Below, piece by piece: positions 36,951 to 45,542 of a stretch of 64,000 nt of DNA. The notes below the pieces were generated by a model. That model saw only the letters and a list, made by a program, of their open reading frames with translations. It made no database searches and was not told the DNA's origin. Each line of letters starts with the position of its first letter. Position 1 is the first letter of the stretch. This DNA is from Parapontixanthobacter sp963736595 (GTDB lineage Bacteria > Pseudomonadota > Alphaproteobacteria > Sphingomonadales > Sphingomonadaceae), in NCBI GenBank assembly GCA_963736595.1, contig CAVTPG010000002.1, positions 248,001-312,000 on the forward strand, written 5' to 3'. The position numbers and the translations under genes are program-made.

Positions 36951-37670
36951 CTAATCGGCCTGTACGATAGTCTGCACGCCATCGCCAGCCAGAACCCGCG
37001 CAACATTGCCCTTTTCCCGGATCGAGAATACGACGATGGGGATGCTGTTCTCACGAGCCAGCGCAACAGCGGTTGCATCCATCACCTTGAGATTATCTGA
37101 CAAGACTTGCCCGTAAGTGATTGTGTCGAAACGCTTTGCTTCTGGAAACAGTTTGGGATCGCGGTCGTAAACGCCGTCAACGCTAGTGCCTTTTAGCAAA
37201 GCATCGCAATTCATTTCCGCCGCGCGCAAAGCCGCGCCCGTGTCGGTCGTAAAAAACGGATTTCCGGTTCCGGCAGCAAAGATCACCACGCGGCCTTTTT
37301 CCAGATGGCGTTCCGCCCGGCGGCGAATATACGGCTCGCACACGCTGGCCATCGGAATGGCGGATTGCACCCGTGTCTCGACGCCTGCCTGCTCCAGTGC
37401 GTTCTGCATAGCGAGCGCGTTCATCACGGTCGCCAACATTCCCATATAGTCGCCGGTCGTGCGGTCCAGCCCGCGTGCCGCCCCTGCCACGCCGCGGAAA
37501 ATGTTACCGCCGCCGATCACCAGACAGATGTCAAGGCCCGTTTCCTTGGCTGCCTTCACTTCTTCGGCCAGACGCGCGACATAGGCCGGGTCAATCCCGT
37601 AATCCTGTTCGCCCATCAACACCTCGCCTGACAATTTCAGCAGGACACGGTTGTATTTGGGGGTCGACAT
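36951..37670 (-). CDS. pyrH: Uridylate kinase (UMP kinase)
   Basis: A 239-residue hexameric UMP kinase of the amino-acid kinase fold: LLKLSGEVLMG, IGGGNIFRG, FAAGTGNPFFTTDTGAALR and the DGVYDRDPK segment are visible. It phosphorylates UMP to UDP. It is preceded by a divergent metallophosphoesterase gene that separates it from tsf. Confidence 0.97.
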   Translation of the reverse strand: MSTPKYNRVLLKLSGEVLMGEQDYGIDPAYVARLAEEVKAAKETGLDICLVIGGGNIFRGVAGAARGLDRTTGDYMGMLATVMNALAMQNALEQAGVETRVQSAIPMASVCEPYIRRRAERHLEKGRVVIFAAGTGNPFFTTDTGAALRAAEMNCDALLKGTSVDGVYDRDPKLFPEAKRFDTITYGQVLSDNLKVMDATAVALARENSIPIVVFSIREKGNVARVLAGDGVQTIVQAD

Positions 37671-37763
37671 GAGCGATGAGAATCCAAGTGGTTACGGGCT
37701 GCCGCGTTCCTTAGCCGCCCCGCATCGAATCACAAAGGCCCGATACGCGCAAAAGGATAGCCC

Positions 37764-38618
37764 GTGAAAGTCCAATACCATCGCTCTCGGTCATTTCAGC
37801 TTATCGCGCTGTTAAGTCTTGCCGCAGCGGGATTGCTGATATTGAAAGCTTGGCACGACACTATGAGCGTTCCAGTGGTTAAGCGCACCAGTGTAACGAT
37901 GGGCGACCTTAAAACCGGAAGTGATCCAATTGTAATCGCACTCATCTCCGATATCCATGTGGCAGGTCCGGATATGCCACCTTCACGGCTTGCGAGCATT
38001 GTTCGTCAGATCAATGGTTTACAGCCCGATTTTTTGATGATTGCTGGCGATTTTATTAGCGATAAGCGAACCGCAACCCGGCATTACAAAGGCGCCGAAG
38101 CGGTGGCTCCTTTCAAAAAATTAGACAGCCACATTCGCAAAATCGCAGTGCTGGGTAATCACGATTACTGGTATGAACTGGACAGCATAAAAGCCGGATT
38201 GCAGTCAGCAGGGTTTCAGGTTTTGGCCAATGAAGCGCGTAAAGTCGGTCCGCTTGTTATCGGCGGCCTGGACGACGATTACACGGGCCGCGCGGACGTG
38301 CCTGCGACGATACAAGCTATGGATCAAATGGCAGGCGCGAACATCATTTTAAGCCACAGTCCCGATCCGTTCCCGGATTTGCCGCCCGATTATGGCCTGA
38401 TGCTGGCGGGGCACACACATTGCGGACAAATTCGCTATCCTTGGGGCGGATCGCCTGCGACGATGTCGGAGTACGGTCAGCGATATGCGTGCGGGCGAGC
38501 GGATGAGAACGGCAACACGATCGTTACGGGAGCAGGCCTTGGCACCAGCCTGCTACCGTTCCGGCTCTTTTCCCAACCGGAAATCTGGCTCATAACAATT
38601 CGGCCACCGAAGCGGTGA
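37764..38618 (+). CDS. Membrane-anchored metallophosphoesterase (YkuE type)
   Basis: A 284-residue calcineurin-like phosphoesterase with an N-terminal hydrophobic anchor (about residues 11-29). Metal-binding motifs in order: ISDIHVAG, IAGDFISD, LGNHDYW, an isolated histidine in ILSHSPD, and AGHTHCGQ. The fold resembles UDP-2,3-diacylglucosamine hydrolase-like and YkuE proteins; the substrate is unknown. It lies on the opposite strand inside the rpsB-tsf-pyrH-frr gene run, and its base composition looks less GC-rich than its neighbours, so it may be a later insertion. Confidence 0.85.
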   Translation: MKVQYHRSRSFQLIALLSLAAAGLLILKAWHDTMSVPVVKRTSVTMGDLKTGSDPIVIALISDIHVAGPDMPPSRLASIVRQINGLQPDFLMIAGDFISDKRTATRHYKGAEAVAPFKKLDSHIRKIAVLGNHDYWYELDSIKAGLQSAGFQVLANEARKVGPLVIGGLDDDYTGRADVPATIQAMDQMAGANIILSHSPDPFPDLPPDYGLMLAGHTHCGQIRYPWGGSPATMSEYGQRYACGRADENGNTIVTGAGLGTSLLPFRLFSQPEIWLITIRPPKR

Positions 38619-38632
38619 TGCTTCGATGGCCG
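38601..38632. terminator. Hairpin between convergent tsf and phosphoesterase genes
   Basis: Inverted repeat CGGCCACCGAAGC (38601-38613) / GCTTCGATGGCCG (38620-38632), 13 bp with one mismatch and a 6-base loop. It overlaps the last codons of the phosphoesterase gene. There is no clear U-run on either side, so termination is plausible but not certain. Confidence 0.5.
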
Positions 38633-38657
38633 TAATTGCACGTCAAATCTGAAAGCA

Positions 38658-39596
38658 TTAGCTGCCGCGTGTGGCAGCAACCTCCGCTGCGAAATCTTCT
38701 TCTTTCTTCTCGATGCCTTCACCGAGCTGAAAGCGGACATAATCCTTTAGCACGATCTCGTGGCCTGCATCCTTGCCCGCCTTGGCAACGACGTCAGCAA
38801 CCGGCGTTTTGTTGTCCATCACGAACAATTGGCTGAGTAGCGCGTTTTCTTTGGCGAATTTCTTAATCGCGCCCTCGACCATTTTTTCCTGCACATTGTC
38901 AGGCTTGCCGCTCTCGGCCGCTTTTTCCTTGGCGATCGCGCGCTCGCGTTCGATTACGTCAGCGTCCAGGTCATCGGCGTTCAAGGCCTGCGGGAATGCA
39001 GCTGCGATATGCATGGCAAGCTGCTTGCCTAATGGTTCGAGAACATCTGCGCCCGCTTCGCTTTCCAGCGCGACAAGCACGCCGATCTTGCCAAGATTAT
39101 CGGCGACGGCATTGTGCATATAAGGCACGACCACACCGTTTGCGACCGACACCGTTTTCATGCGGCGGATCTGCTGGTTTTCGCCGATCGTGGCGACATT
39201 GTCGGTCAGCTTGTCGGCTACCGTTCCGCCATCGGGATATGATGCGGATTTCAACGCATCCACATCGTCGGAGGATTGCTGCGCGGCAACTTGTGTCGTC
39301 TTGCGAACGAAGTCCTGAAACTGGTCGTTCTTGGCGACGAAATCGGTTTCTGAATTGACCTCGACAGCGACGCCGCGAGAACCGCCACCGTTGGCATCGA
39401 CGGCGACGCCGACCAAGCCTTCAGCCGCAGTCCGGCTGGATTTCTTTTGCGCAGCCGCAAGGCCCTTTGCGCGCAAAGCATCGACTGCGGCTTCGATATC
39501 GCCATTCGTCTCTTCCAGAGCTTTCTTGCAATCCATCATGCCCGCGCCGGTTTTCTCGCGCAGAGCTTTTACATCAGCGGCAGTATAAGCAGCCAT
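38658..39596 (-). CDS. tsf: Elongation factor Ts
   Basis: A 312-residue nucleotide exchange factor for EF-Tu. The N-terminal UBA-like domain (AADVKALREKTGAGMMDCKKAL) and the core motif NSETDFVAKND are typical. Follows rpsB after 101 bp on the same strand. Confidence 0.97.
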   Translation of the reverse strand: MAAYTAADVKALREKTGAGMMDCKKALEETNGDIEAAVDALRAKGLAAAQKKSSRTAAEGLVGVAVDANGGGSRGVAVEVNSETDFVAKNDQFQDFVRKTTQVAAQQSSDDVDALKSASYPDGGTVADKLTDNVATIGENQQIRRMKTVSVANGVVVPYMHNAVADNLGKIGVLVALESEAGADVLEPLGKQLAMHIAAAFPQALNADDLDADVIERERAIAKEKAAESGKPDNVQEKMVEGAIKKFAKENALLSQLFVMDNKTPVADVVAKAGKDAGHEIVLKDYVRFQLGEGIEKKEEDFAAEVAATRGS

Positions 39597-39697
39597 CTGT
39601 CATGTCCTTTATATCGTTGCACCGGATGCGCCGCAAATGGCGATCCGGTGCGTAATTTCAATGACACCGCTCTATAAGAAGAGCGCGTGTTGTTCGG

Positions 39698-40447
39698 TTA
39701 AGCGGCAGCTTCTGCCGGTGGTGCATCCATCGCGCCGACATCTTCGCCGGATTGCGCGGCTGCACCGCCCTTGCCGGCCCGCGCCGCATCGGCGATCGCG
39801 TCGCAGTACAAGCGCACCGCACGGCTGGCATCATCATTGCCCGGAACGGGGAATGCGATACCGCTGGGGTCGGTATTCGTGTCGAGAACCGCAACCACCG
39901 GAATGCCCAATACGTTGGCTTCCTTAATGGCGAGGTCTTCCTTGTTGGCATCGATCACGAACATGACATCGGGGATACCCGACATATCGCGGATACCGCC
40001 CAAGGACAGTTCCAGCTTGTCGCGCTCTCGCGTGAGTTGCAGGACTTCTTTCTTGGTCAGGCCGGACGTTTCGCCGCCCAGCTGTTCTTCAAGCGCTTTT
40101 AAACGCTTGATCGACTTGGAAATCGTTTGCCAATTGGTCAGCATTCCGCCGAGCCAGCGGTGATTGACAAAGTGCTGTCCTGAAGACCGTGCTGCTTCGG
40201 CAATCGGATCCTGTGCTTGACGTTTGGTCCCGACGAACAGAACCTTGCCGCCCGACCGCACGGTTTGCTCGACGAAATCGAGCGCGCGCGCCATCAATGG
40301 CACGGACTGCGACAGGTCGATGATGTGAATGCCGTTACGCGCGCCGAAAATATACGGCTTCATGCGCGGGTTCCAACGGTGAGTCTGGTGGCCGAAATGT
40401 GCTCCGGCCTCGATCAATTGCTGCATCGTGACGGTAGGTCCCGCCAT
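39698..40447 (-). CDS. rpsB: 30S ribosomal protein S2
   Basis: A 249-residue S2: MQQLIEAGAHFGHQTHRWNP, GTKRQAQDPI, RWLGGMLTNWQT and the IPVVAVLDTNTDPSGI segment are present. The ATG at 40447 is chosen because it gives the canonical start with GGAAAGG upstream; the 102-residue upstream open extension is not part of S2. Confidence 0.97.
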   Translation of the reverse strand: MAGPTVTMQQLIEAGAHFGHQTHRWNPRMKPYIFGARNGIHIIDLSQSVPLMARALDFVEQTVRSGGKVLFVGTKRQAQDPIAEAARSSGQHFVNHRWLGGMLTNWQTISKSIKRLKALEEQLGGETSGLTKKEVLQLTRERDKLELSLGGIRDMSGIPDVMFVIDANKEDLAIKEANVLGIPVVAVLDTNTDPSGIAFPVPGNDDASRAVRLYCDAIADAARAGKGGAAAQSGEDVGAMDAPPAEAAA

Positions 40448-40795
40448 AGATAATTCCTTTCCGGTTAAGCCTCTGGAAGACAGGAACCCGAACGCCATCA
40501 AAGCGTGCGAACAGGCACCGGTATGTAGCGCCTTCCATGTGGATTTTCTCGCCCGATACGACATGGAATATGCCGATTTCGTATGCGAGAAGAGGCCCAA
40601 TAACGGAACACCACGCCAAAAGCCAGCGTAAAGTCGCCGATAAAAAGACACGGTTTGCCGCAGAAAAGGCTTGACGATGCAGAACAAAAAGAGAACAAGA
40701 ACTGTTACCGGGAACCGAACTTTCTCTCGCGTCGTTTCAACATGGTTATCCACAATGTGTCAACAGGTGGATCGTCGTATTTGGGAAGTGTTACA
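40448..40795. other. rpsB leader and divergent promoter interval
   Basis: About 350 bases between divergently transcribed rpsB and the small gene at 40796. Open frames here are shadow extensions. A long rpsB leader is common because S2 regulates its own operon, but I recognise no known leader RNA. TTGACG at 40671 could be a -35 box for the plus-strand gene, without an obvious -10. Confidence 0.5.
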
Positions 40796-41041
40796 ATGGT
40801 CGAAATCGCTATTATCGCCGTGTTTGCAATGGCAGCTTTTGTGGTCATCACCAGCCTTGCCGACAGCACGCTTCGTTATGTCTCGGCAGTCAAGGCGTTG
40901 CAGATGCGCAAACACGCGCGGGCAAACGTAACAGCCATCGAATCGCGCGCTGCCGAGCCTGTTCTTCGCCCGCTATCGCGGACACGTTTGACTACTACTC
41001 AATCGCCTGATTATCATCGCGGCTATCGCGCTGCCGCTTGA
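40796..41041 (+). CDS. Hypothetical small membrane-anchored protein
   Basis: An 81-residue protein with one N-terminal helix (about residues 2-22, VEIAIIAVFAMAAFVVITSL) and a basic cytoplasmic tail. GGGAAG lies about 8 bases before the ATG at 40796. No family recognised. Its 3' end overlaps the 3' end of pssA on the other strand by 47 bp, which makes the last residues less reliable. Confidence 0.62.
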   Translation: MVEIAIIAVFAMAAFVVITSLADSTLRYVSAVKALQMRKHARANVTAIESRAAEPVLRPLSRTRLTTTQSPDYHRGYRAAA

Positions 41042-41846
41042 TCCGGTTATATTTTAAAAACCCGTAAGGCATCAGCGCCAGATAAATTGCGCAAATTGCG
41101 ATCAGCGCCCACCACGGTTCGGCGAGCAACGCGGCAAAGAATATCCCCACAATCGCAATCATTTCCAAACGGATGGACCGGCGCGGACGGATCGATGTCC
41201 AGCTTAATGTGGCAATGTTCGATATCATCATAAACGCGATGACTGTCAGCCACACTGCCATCAGGATCGGGCTGCGGAAAACTTCGATATCTGTAGCTGT
41301 CCACAAATAGAAGGGCAGAAAGGCTAGTCCGGCAGCGACCGGAGCAGGCACCCCTGTCAGGAAACCCGCTGATTTGTGTGGTTGTTCGTCGGTATCGATC
41401 TGCGCGTTGAAGCGCGCCAACCGCAACGCACAGCAGATCGCAAATGCCAAAGCGGCAAACCACCCGAGCCGTGGCATCTGCTCCAGTGACCAGAGATAAA
41501 TGATCAGCGCAGGCGCCATTCCAAACGATAGCGAATCGGCAAGGCTGTCCATCTCCGCACCAAACCGCGACTGCGCATTCAGCAGCCGCGCGATCCGCCC
41601 ATCCATCGCGTCCAGAACACCGGCGATAATCACGGCGAAAATTGCAAGGCTCCATTGCTCCGAAATCGCAAAGCGTATTCCGGTCAAGCCTGAGCATAAA
41701 GCCGCTGCCGTGATCGCGTTCGGCAAGACCGCGCGTAGCGACAGACCCCGCCGACTGCGTCCGCCGACTTGCGTAGGGATCTCGTCTTCGGTCGCGCGCG
41801 GGCCGATCCGCTGTGACCGTCCGTGTTCATCCAGCGAATCGCTCAC
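40995..41846 (-). CDS. pssA: CDP-diacylglycerol--serine O-phosphatidyltransferase
   Basis: A 283-residue membrane enzyme making phosphatidylserine. The CDP-alcohol phosphotransferase signature is complete in DAMDGRIARLLNAQSRFG followed by AEMDSLADS. About eight hydrophobic segments. The start overlaps the psd stop by 4 bp, so the two phosphatidylethanolamine-pathway genes are coupled. Confidence 0.95.
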   Translation of the reverse strand: MSDSLDEHGRSQRIGPRATEDEIPTQVGGRSRRGLSLRAVLPNAITAAALCSGLTGIRFAISEQWSLAIFAVIIAGVLDAMDGRIARLLNAQSRFGAEMDSLADSLSFGMAPALIIYLWSLEQMPRLGWFAALAFAICCALRLARFNAQIDTDEQPHKSAGFLTGVPAPVAAGLAFLPFYLWTATDIEVFRSPILMAVWLTVIAFMMISNIATLSWTSIRPRRSIRLEMIAIVGIFFAALLAEPWWALIAICAIYLALMPYGFLKYNRIKRQRDSRDDNQAIE

Positions 41847-42595
41847 AAAGCGATACCCTCGATCAACTTCTGTTGCCCGACTTCAGCCAGAACGGTTTCG
41901 CCCGCAACAATCCGCTGTCCCAGCAGGACTTTGGAATCCGTACCCGCCGGCAGATACACGTCCACACGACTGCCGAAACGGATCAAGCCGACTCGCTGAC
42001 CGACAGCGATAATATCGCCCGGCTTCACGAACGGAACGATCCGCCGCGCCACCAGCCCCGCAATTTGCGTAAAGCCCACTCGCATCCCATCGCCACGCGA
42101 AATCAGGATATGTTGCCGCTCGTTTTCCTCGCTTGCTTTATCAAGGTCGGCATTCAAAAACTTGCCCGGCATATAAATGACGCGCTCGACTGTTCCCGAA
42201 ATCGGTGCGCGATTGATATGCACATCGAACACGCTCATGAAAATTGAGACGCGGGTTACCGGCTCGGCCGGCAACCCCGGATTGCCGGAACTGTCGGGCA
42301 GTTGCATTTCTTTTGGCGGTTCGACTTTCATGATCAGCGAGACAAGGCCGTCTGCCGGAGCGACGATGGAACGCTCATCCTGCGGTACGACCCGCTCGGG
42401 ATCGCGGAAGAATGCAAAGACCCAGGCCGACACGGCCAGCATCGGCCAGCCAATAATTTCCCAGTCCAGTATCAGCAAAAATACGAGGCTGATCGCCACC
42501 GCGATGATGCCGAATTTTCTGCCTTCGGGATGGATTGCGGGCCAGTTCCAGCTTGCTTCGCCGCGGCCCTGATTGTCGAGTTGATTTCCTGCCAT
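41843..42595 (-). CDS. psd: Phosphatidylserine decarboxylase
   Basis: A 250-residue short-type (class II) phosphatidylserine decarboxylase that makes phosphatidylethanolamine. The autocatalytic cleavage site that yields the pyruvoyl group is G208-S209 in LIRFGSRVDVYLP. An N-terminal membrane segment (about 29-60) and the SVFDVHINRAP motif are present. Upstream partner of pssA. Confidence 0.95.
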   Translation of the reverse strand: MAGNQLDNQGRGEASWNWPAIHPEGRKFGIIAVAISLVFLLILDWEIIGWPMLAVSAWVFAFFRDPERVVPQDERSIVAPADGLVSLIMKVEPPKEMQLPDSSGNPGLPAEPVTRVSIFMSVFDVHINRAPISGTVERVIYMPGKFLNADLDKASEENERQHILISRGDGMRVGFTQIAGLVARRIVPFVKPGDIIAVGQRVGLIRFGSRVDVYLPAGTDSKVLLGQRIVAGETVLAEVGQQKLIEGIAL

Positions 42596-42675
42596 ATCGA
42601 CGCGTTTAGTCGCAGCGCCTCATCGCGGCAAGCAGATGTCGCAGCATCGTCACCCGCGAATGCGCTGTTTCTCGG

Positions 42676-43806
42676 TCAAGCGACCTTGCGGACGAACACG
42701 GTTCCTGCGGAATATCCTGCGCCGAAGCTGCAAATTAGGCCCGTATCGCCGTCGGCGAGATCGGCATTATGTTTGTGAAAGGCAATGATCGAACCGGCAC
42801 TGGACGTATTGCCATACGTGTCCAGCACAGTCGGACTTTCGTCCTCATTGGCTTCATGCCCCAGCACGCGCTGCGCGATCAGGCGGTTCATCCCAGCATT
42901 GGCCTGGTGCAACCACAAGCGGCGCAGTGTGGCGGGATCGATATCCAGCCGCTCGGCTTCGTCGATAATCATTTGCGCCACCATCGGCACGACTTCTTTG
43001 AAAACCTTGCGGCCTTCCTGCACGAACAGCTTGTCCGCATTATCGGCAGTTTCGGGATGCGCGCGATTGAGAAACCCGAAATTGTTACGGATGTTGTTCG
43101 AAAACACAGTTTTTAGCTTCGTGCCGACAATATCCCAATGCGCTTGCGGCGCGATGCTGACATCTTCGACCAACACCGCCGTGGCGACATCGCCGAAGAT
43201 GAAGTGGCTGTCACGGTCGCGCCAGTTCAAATGCCCAGAGGTAATTTCGGGACTAACGACCAGCACGCTTTTCGCATTGCCGCTGCGAATATAATCGGCT
43301 GCCGTCTGGATGCCGAAAGTCGCGGACGAGCAAGCTACGTTCATATCAAATGCGAAGCCATCGATGCCCAATTCTTGCTGGATTTCGATCGCCATCGCCG
43401 GATAGGCACGCTCCATATTCGACGCCGCGCACAGCACCGCATCGACCTCACTCGCGTCCCGCCCGGCTGTCGTCATGGCTTCGCGAGCAGCCGCCACGCC
43501 TATTTCTGCCATATGCGACAATTCGTCATCGCCCCGCTCATCCCAGCGTGGTGCCATTGTCTTTATGTCGAGAATGGGCGCTTTCGCCATCACATGGCGC
43601 GCTTTGATCCCGCTTGCTTTCTCGATGAATTCGACCGAGCTTGGCGCCAACGCGTTCGTCTCACCCGCTGCGATAGCATCTGCATGACGCGTATTGTGAT
43701 CCGCGACGTAGCGATTGAAGCTGGCAACCAGCTCTTCGTTGGTAATGCTCTCCGGCGGCGTGAACAGACCGGTGGCGGAAATGACGGGTTTATGCTGCGT
43801 AATCAT
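42676..43806 (-). CDS. 3-oxoacyl-[ACP] synthase III-like condensing enzyme
   Basis: A 376-residue KASIII-type thiolase-fold enzyme with catalytic C159 (NVACSSATFG), the histidine in LWLHQANAGMN and the asparagine in DTYGNTSSAG. It is longer than canonical FabH (about 320), with an N-terminal insertion, and resembles the FabH-like enzymes annotated as beta-ketoacyl-ACP synthase III. It may start fatty acids or make a special acyl chain. It lies 80 bp downstream of nothing obvious on its strand; psd follows it in the opposite sense of reading order (psd starts 80 bp away). Confidence 0.88.
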   Translation of the reverse strand: MITQHKPVISATGLFTPPESITNEELVASFNRYVADHNTRHADAIAAGETNALAPSSVEFIEKASGIKARHVMAKAPILDIKTMAPRWDERGDDELSHMAEIGVAAAREAMTTAGRDASEVDAVLCAASNMERAYPAMAIEIQQELGIDGFAFDMNVACSSATFGIQTAADYIRSGNAKSVLVVSPEITSGHLNWRDRDSHFIFGDVATAVLVEDVSIAPQAHWDIVGTKLKTVFSNNIRNNFGFLNRAHPETADNADKLFVQEGRKVFKEVVPMVAQMIIDEAERLDIDPATLRRLWLHQANAGMNRLIAQRVLGHEANEDESPTVLDTYGNTSSAGSIIAFHKHNADLADGDTGLICSFGAGYSAGTVFVRKVA

Positions 43807-43896
43807 GCGCTCGCTTTACGCTTTAGCCCGATCAGCGGCAAGCCACCCATGACGCAATTTGCGACATAATATCTGCAGGCATATGGAGGGCGCAAA

Positions 43897-43982
43897 TGGT
43901 GGACAGGGCTGGATTCGAACCAGCGTACGCTTGCGCGGGCAGATTTACAGTCTGCTGCCTTTAACCACTCGGCCACCTGTCC
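43897..43982 (-). tRNA. tRNA-Tyr (GTA)
   Basis: Minus-strand class II tRNA with a long variable arm. Acceptor GGACAGG / CCTGTCC, anticodon stem GCAGA/TCTGC with loop CTGTAAA (anticodon GTA), T-loop TTCGAAT, discriminator A and encoded CCA at 43899-43897. About 86 nt. Confidence 0.96.
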
Positions 43983-44127
43983 ACATCTTGCACGAATGAT
44001 CTGCAAAAGCGCGCCTGCACATAGCAGGCCTCCAGCCGAGATGCGCCGCTTTGGCGAAGCGACGCTTGCCTGTCAATGGGGCGACTGGCAGGAGGCGCAA
44101 AACGAATGCAAAACAGGATGAACGATC

Positions 44128-44931
44128 ATGACTAAACCTGAAAAGAAGCGCGCTTTGCGTGGTCGTGCGGGCCGTATGCGCGGTGGGCGCGGCAGTGGCC
44201 GGGCGAGCAGCGGCCAGGTGCGCCTGTGGGGCCGTCATGCGGTCGAAGCCGCTTTGACCAATCCTTTGCGACAGCATCGCAAATTATGGGCGACACGCGA
44301 GGGGGTTGCATCGCTGGACGGAGAGCTCCCCGCAGATTTCCCGGTCGAATATGCCGAAGTGGCCGATCTTGGTCGGCTGGTCGCGCGCGATGCCCCGCAT
44401 CAGGGACTGGTGCTGGATTGTGCGCAGTTGGAAGACGTGCATTTGTCCGATATCTTGGCGGAAGCCAAGGGCGCGCCGATCATCGTGCTGGATCAAGTGA
44501 CCGATCCGCATAATCTGGGCGCAATTCTGCGTTCGGCTGCCGCGTTCGACGCCGCCGCGATTGTAACGCAGGATCGCCACGCCCCGCCTGAAAGCGGCGT
44601 CGTCGCCAAATCCGCTTCCGGCGCCATGGAAACCGTGCCGTGGGTTCGTGTGGTCAATCTGGCGCGCGCGTTGGAAGAATTGGCCAATGCGGGATACTGG
44701 CGGATCGGCCTGACCGGAGCGAGTGAGACCAATTTGTCCACTGCCATTCCCGATACGCCTGTCGCTTTGGTGCTTGGCGCGGAAGGCGAAGGTATGCGCC
44801 AGAATATCGAAGCGCATTGCGACGCGCTGGCCAGGCTGCCGATCAGCGACCGCATTGAGTCCCTGAACGTGTCGAACGCCGCCGCGATCGCGCTTTATGC
44901 CATCGCGACCCATAGCTCCGGTAGCGAGTAG
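44128..44931 (+). CDS. rlmB: 23S rRNA (guanosine-2'-O)-methyltransferase RlmB family
   Basis: A 267-residue SPOUT methyltransferase. Basic N-terminal tail, L30e-like substrate-binding region (VRLWGRHAVEAAL), then the knotted catalytic domain: motif 1 DQVTDPHNLGAILRSAAAF, motif 2 LVLGAEGEGM, motif 3 LNVSNAAAIALY. Likely modifies 23S rRNA G2251; other SpoU-type targets are possible. It is followed by a strong bidirectional terminator. Confidence 0.92.
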   Translation: MTKPEKKRALRGRAGRMRGGRGSGRASSGQVRLWGRHAVEAALTNPLRQHRKLWATREGVASLDGELPADFPVEYAEVADLGRLVARDAPHQGLVLDCAQLEDVHLSDILAEAKGAPIIVLDQVTDPHNLGAILRSAAAFDAAAIVTQDRHAPPESGVVAKSASGAMETVPWVRVVNLARALEELANAGYWRIGLTGASETNLSTAIPDTPVALVLGAEGEGMRQNIEAHCDALARLPISDRIESLNVSNAAAIALYAIATHSSGSE

Positions 44932-44962
44932 CACAGCTGGAACCCATGTAATTCAGGCAAAT

Positions 44963-45000
44963 AAAAAGCCGCACCTGTTTAACGCAGATGCGGCTTTTTT
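44963..45000. terminator. Strong bidirectional terminator (rlmB / hup)
   Basis: Perfect stem AAAAAGCCGCA (44963-44973) / TGCGGCTTTTT (44989-44999), 15-base loop, T-run on the plus side and its complement on the minus side. It lies between convergent rlmB and the HU gene. Confidence 0.92.
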
Positions 45001-45036
45001 AATTGGAACAGCTTTCAAACGAAAGCCACGCGCCGT

Positions 45037-45309
45037 TTAATTAACGGCGTCTTTCAGACCTTTACCGGCCTTGAACTTCGGCTGGTTGGACGCTTTGATC
45101 GTCATCGGCTCGCCAGTGCGGGGGTTACGACCAGTCAATTCTTTGCGGCGTGCAACGGAGAACGTGCCAAAGCCGACCAAGCGCACTTCGTCGCCTTTGG
45201 ACAAAGTCTTCTGGATGGAATCGAAAACGCCTTCGACGGCATTTCCGGCATCGCTTTTAGACAGGCCACTGGCTTCCGCTACGGCGCCGATCAGATCGTT
45301 CTTGTTCAT
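45037..45309 (-). CDS. hup: HU family DNA-binding protein
   Basis: A 90-residue nucleoid protein: MNKNDLIGAVAEASGLSK start, DEVRLVGFGTFSV, and the DNA-arm signature GRNPRTGEPMTIKAS. It bends DNA nonspecifically. The ATG at 45309 follows CAGGGGAT; the longer in-frame extension to 45399 overlaps the promoter. Typical neighbour of lon, which lies upstream on the same strand. Confidence 0.97.
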   Translation of the reverse strand: MNKNDLIGAVAEASGLSKSDAGNAVEGVFDSIQKTLSKGDEVRLVGFGTFSVARRKELTGRNPRTGEPMTIKASNQPKFKAGKGLKDAVN

Positions 45310-45370
45310 TATGTCATCCCCTGAAAATTTGTTTTTACAAATTCGGTAGTCATGCTGACCGAATGCGCGG

Positions 45371-45399
45371 AATTGAGCGGTTTTCGGCGTGACTGTCAA
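45371..45399 (-). promoter_or_regulatory. Candidate sigma70-type promoter of hup
   Basis: On the minus strand TTGACA (45399-45394) is followed after 17 bases by TCAATT (45376-45371), about 60 bases before the hup start codon. The -35 box is perfect, the -10 is weak. Confidence 0.5.
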
Positions 45400-45542
45400 A
45401 GGCTAAATGGCCGAATTGCGCCATTTCAGGCAAAATCTAAGATAAATTAAGCGAAAACAGCGCGCAAAAGCTCGCCCTTCACTCACAAATCTCAGTTTGG
45501 CACAGCCATATGCAGTGACGCCGCAACCGCAAACCGACTCAT

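Noticed and set aside
39698..40753. Extended 351-residue form of rpsB
   Set aside because: The first 102 residues are unlike S2 and lie in the leader; the ATG at 40447 has the proper ribosome binding site.
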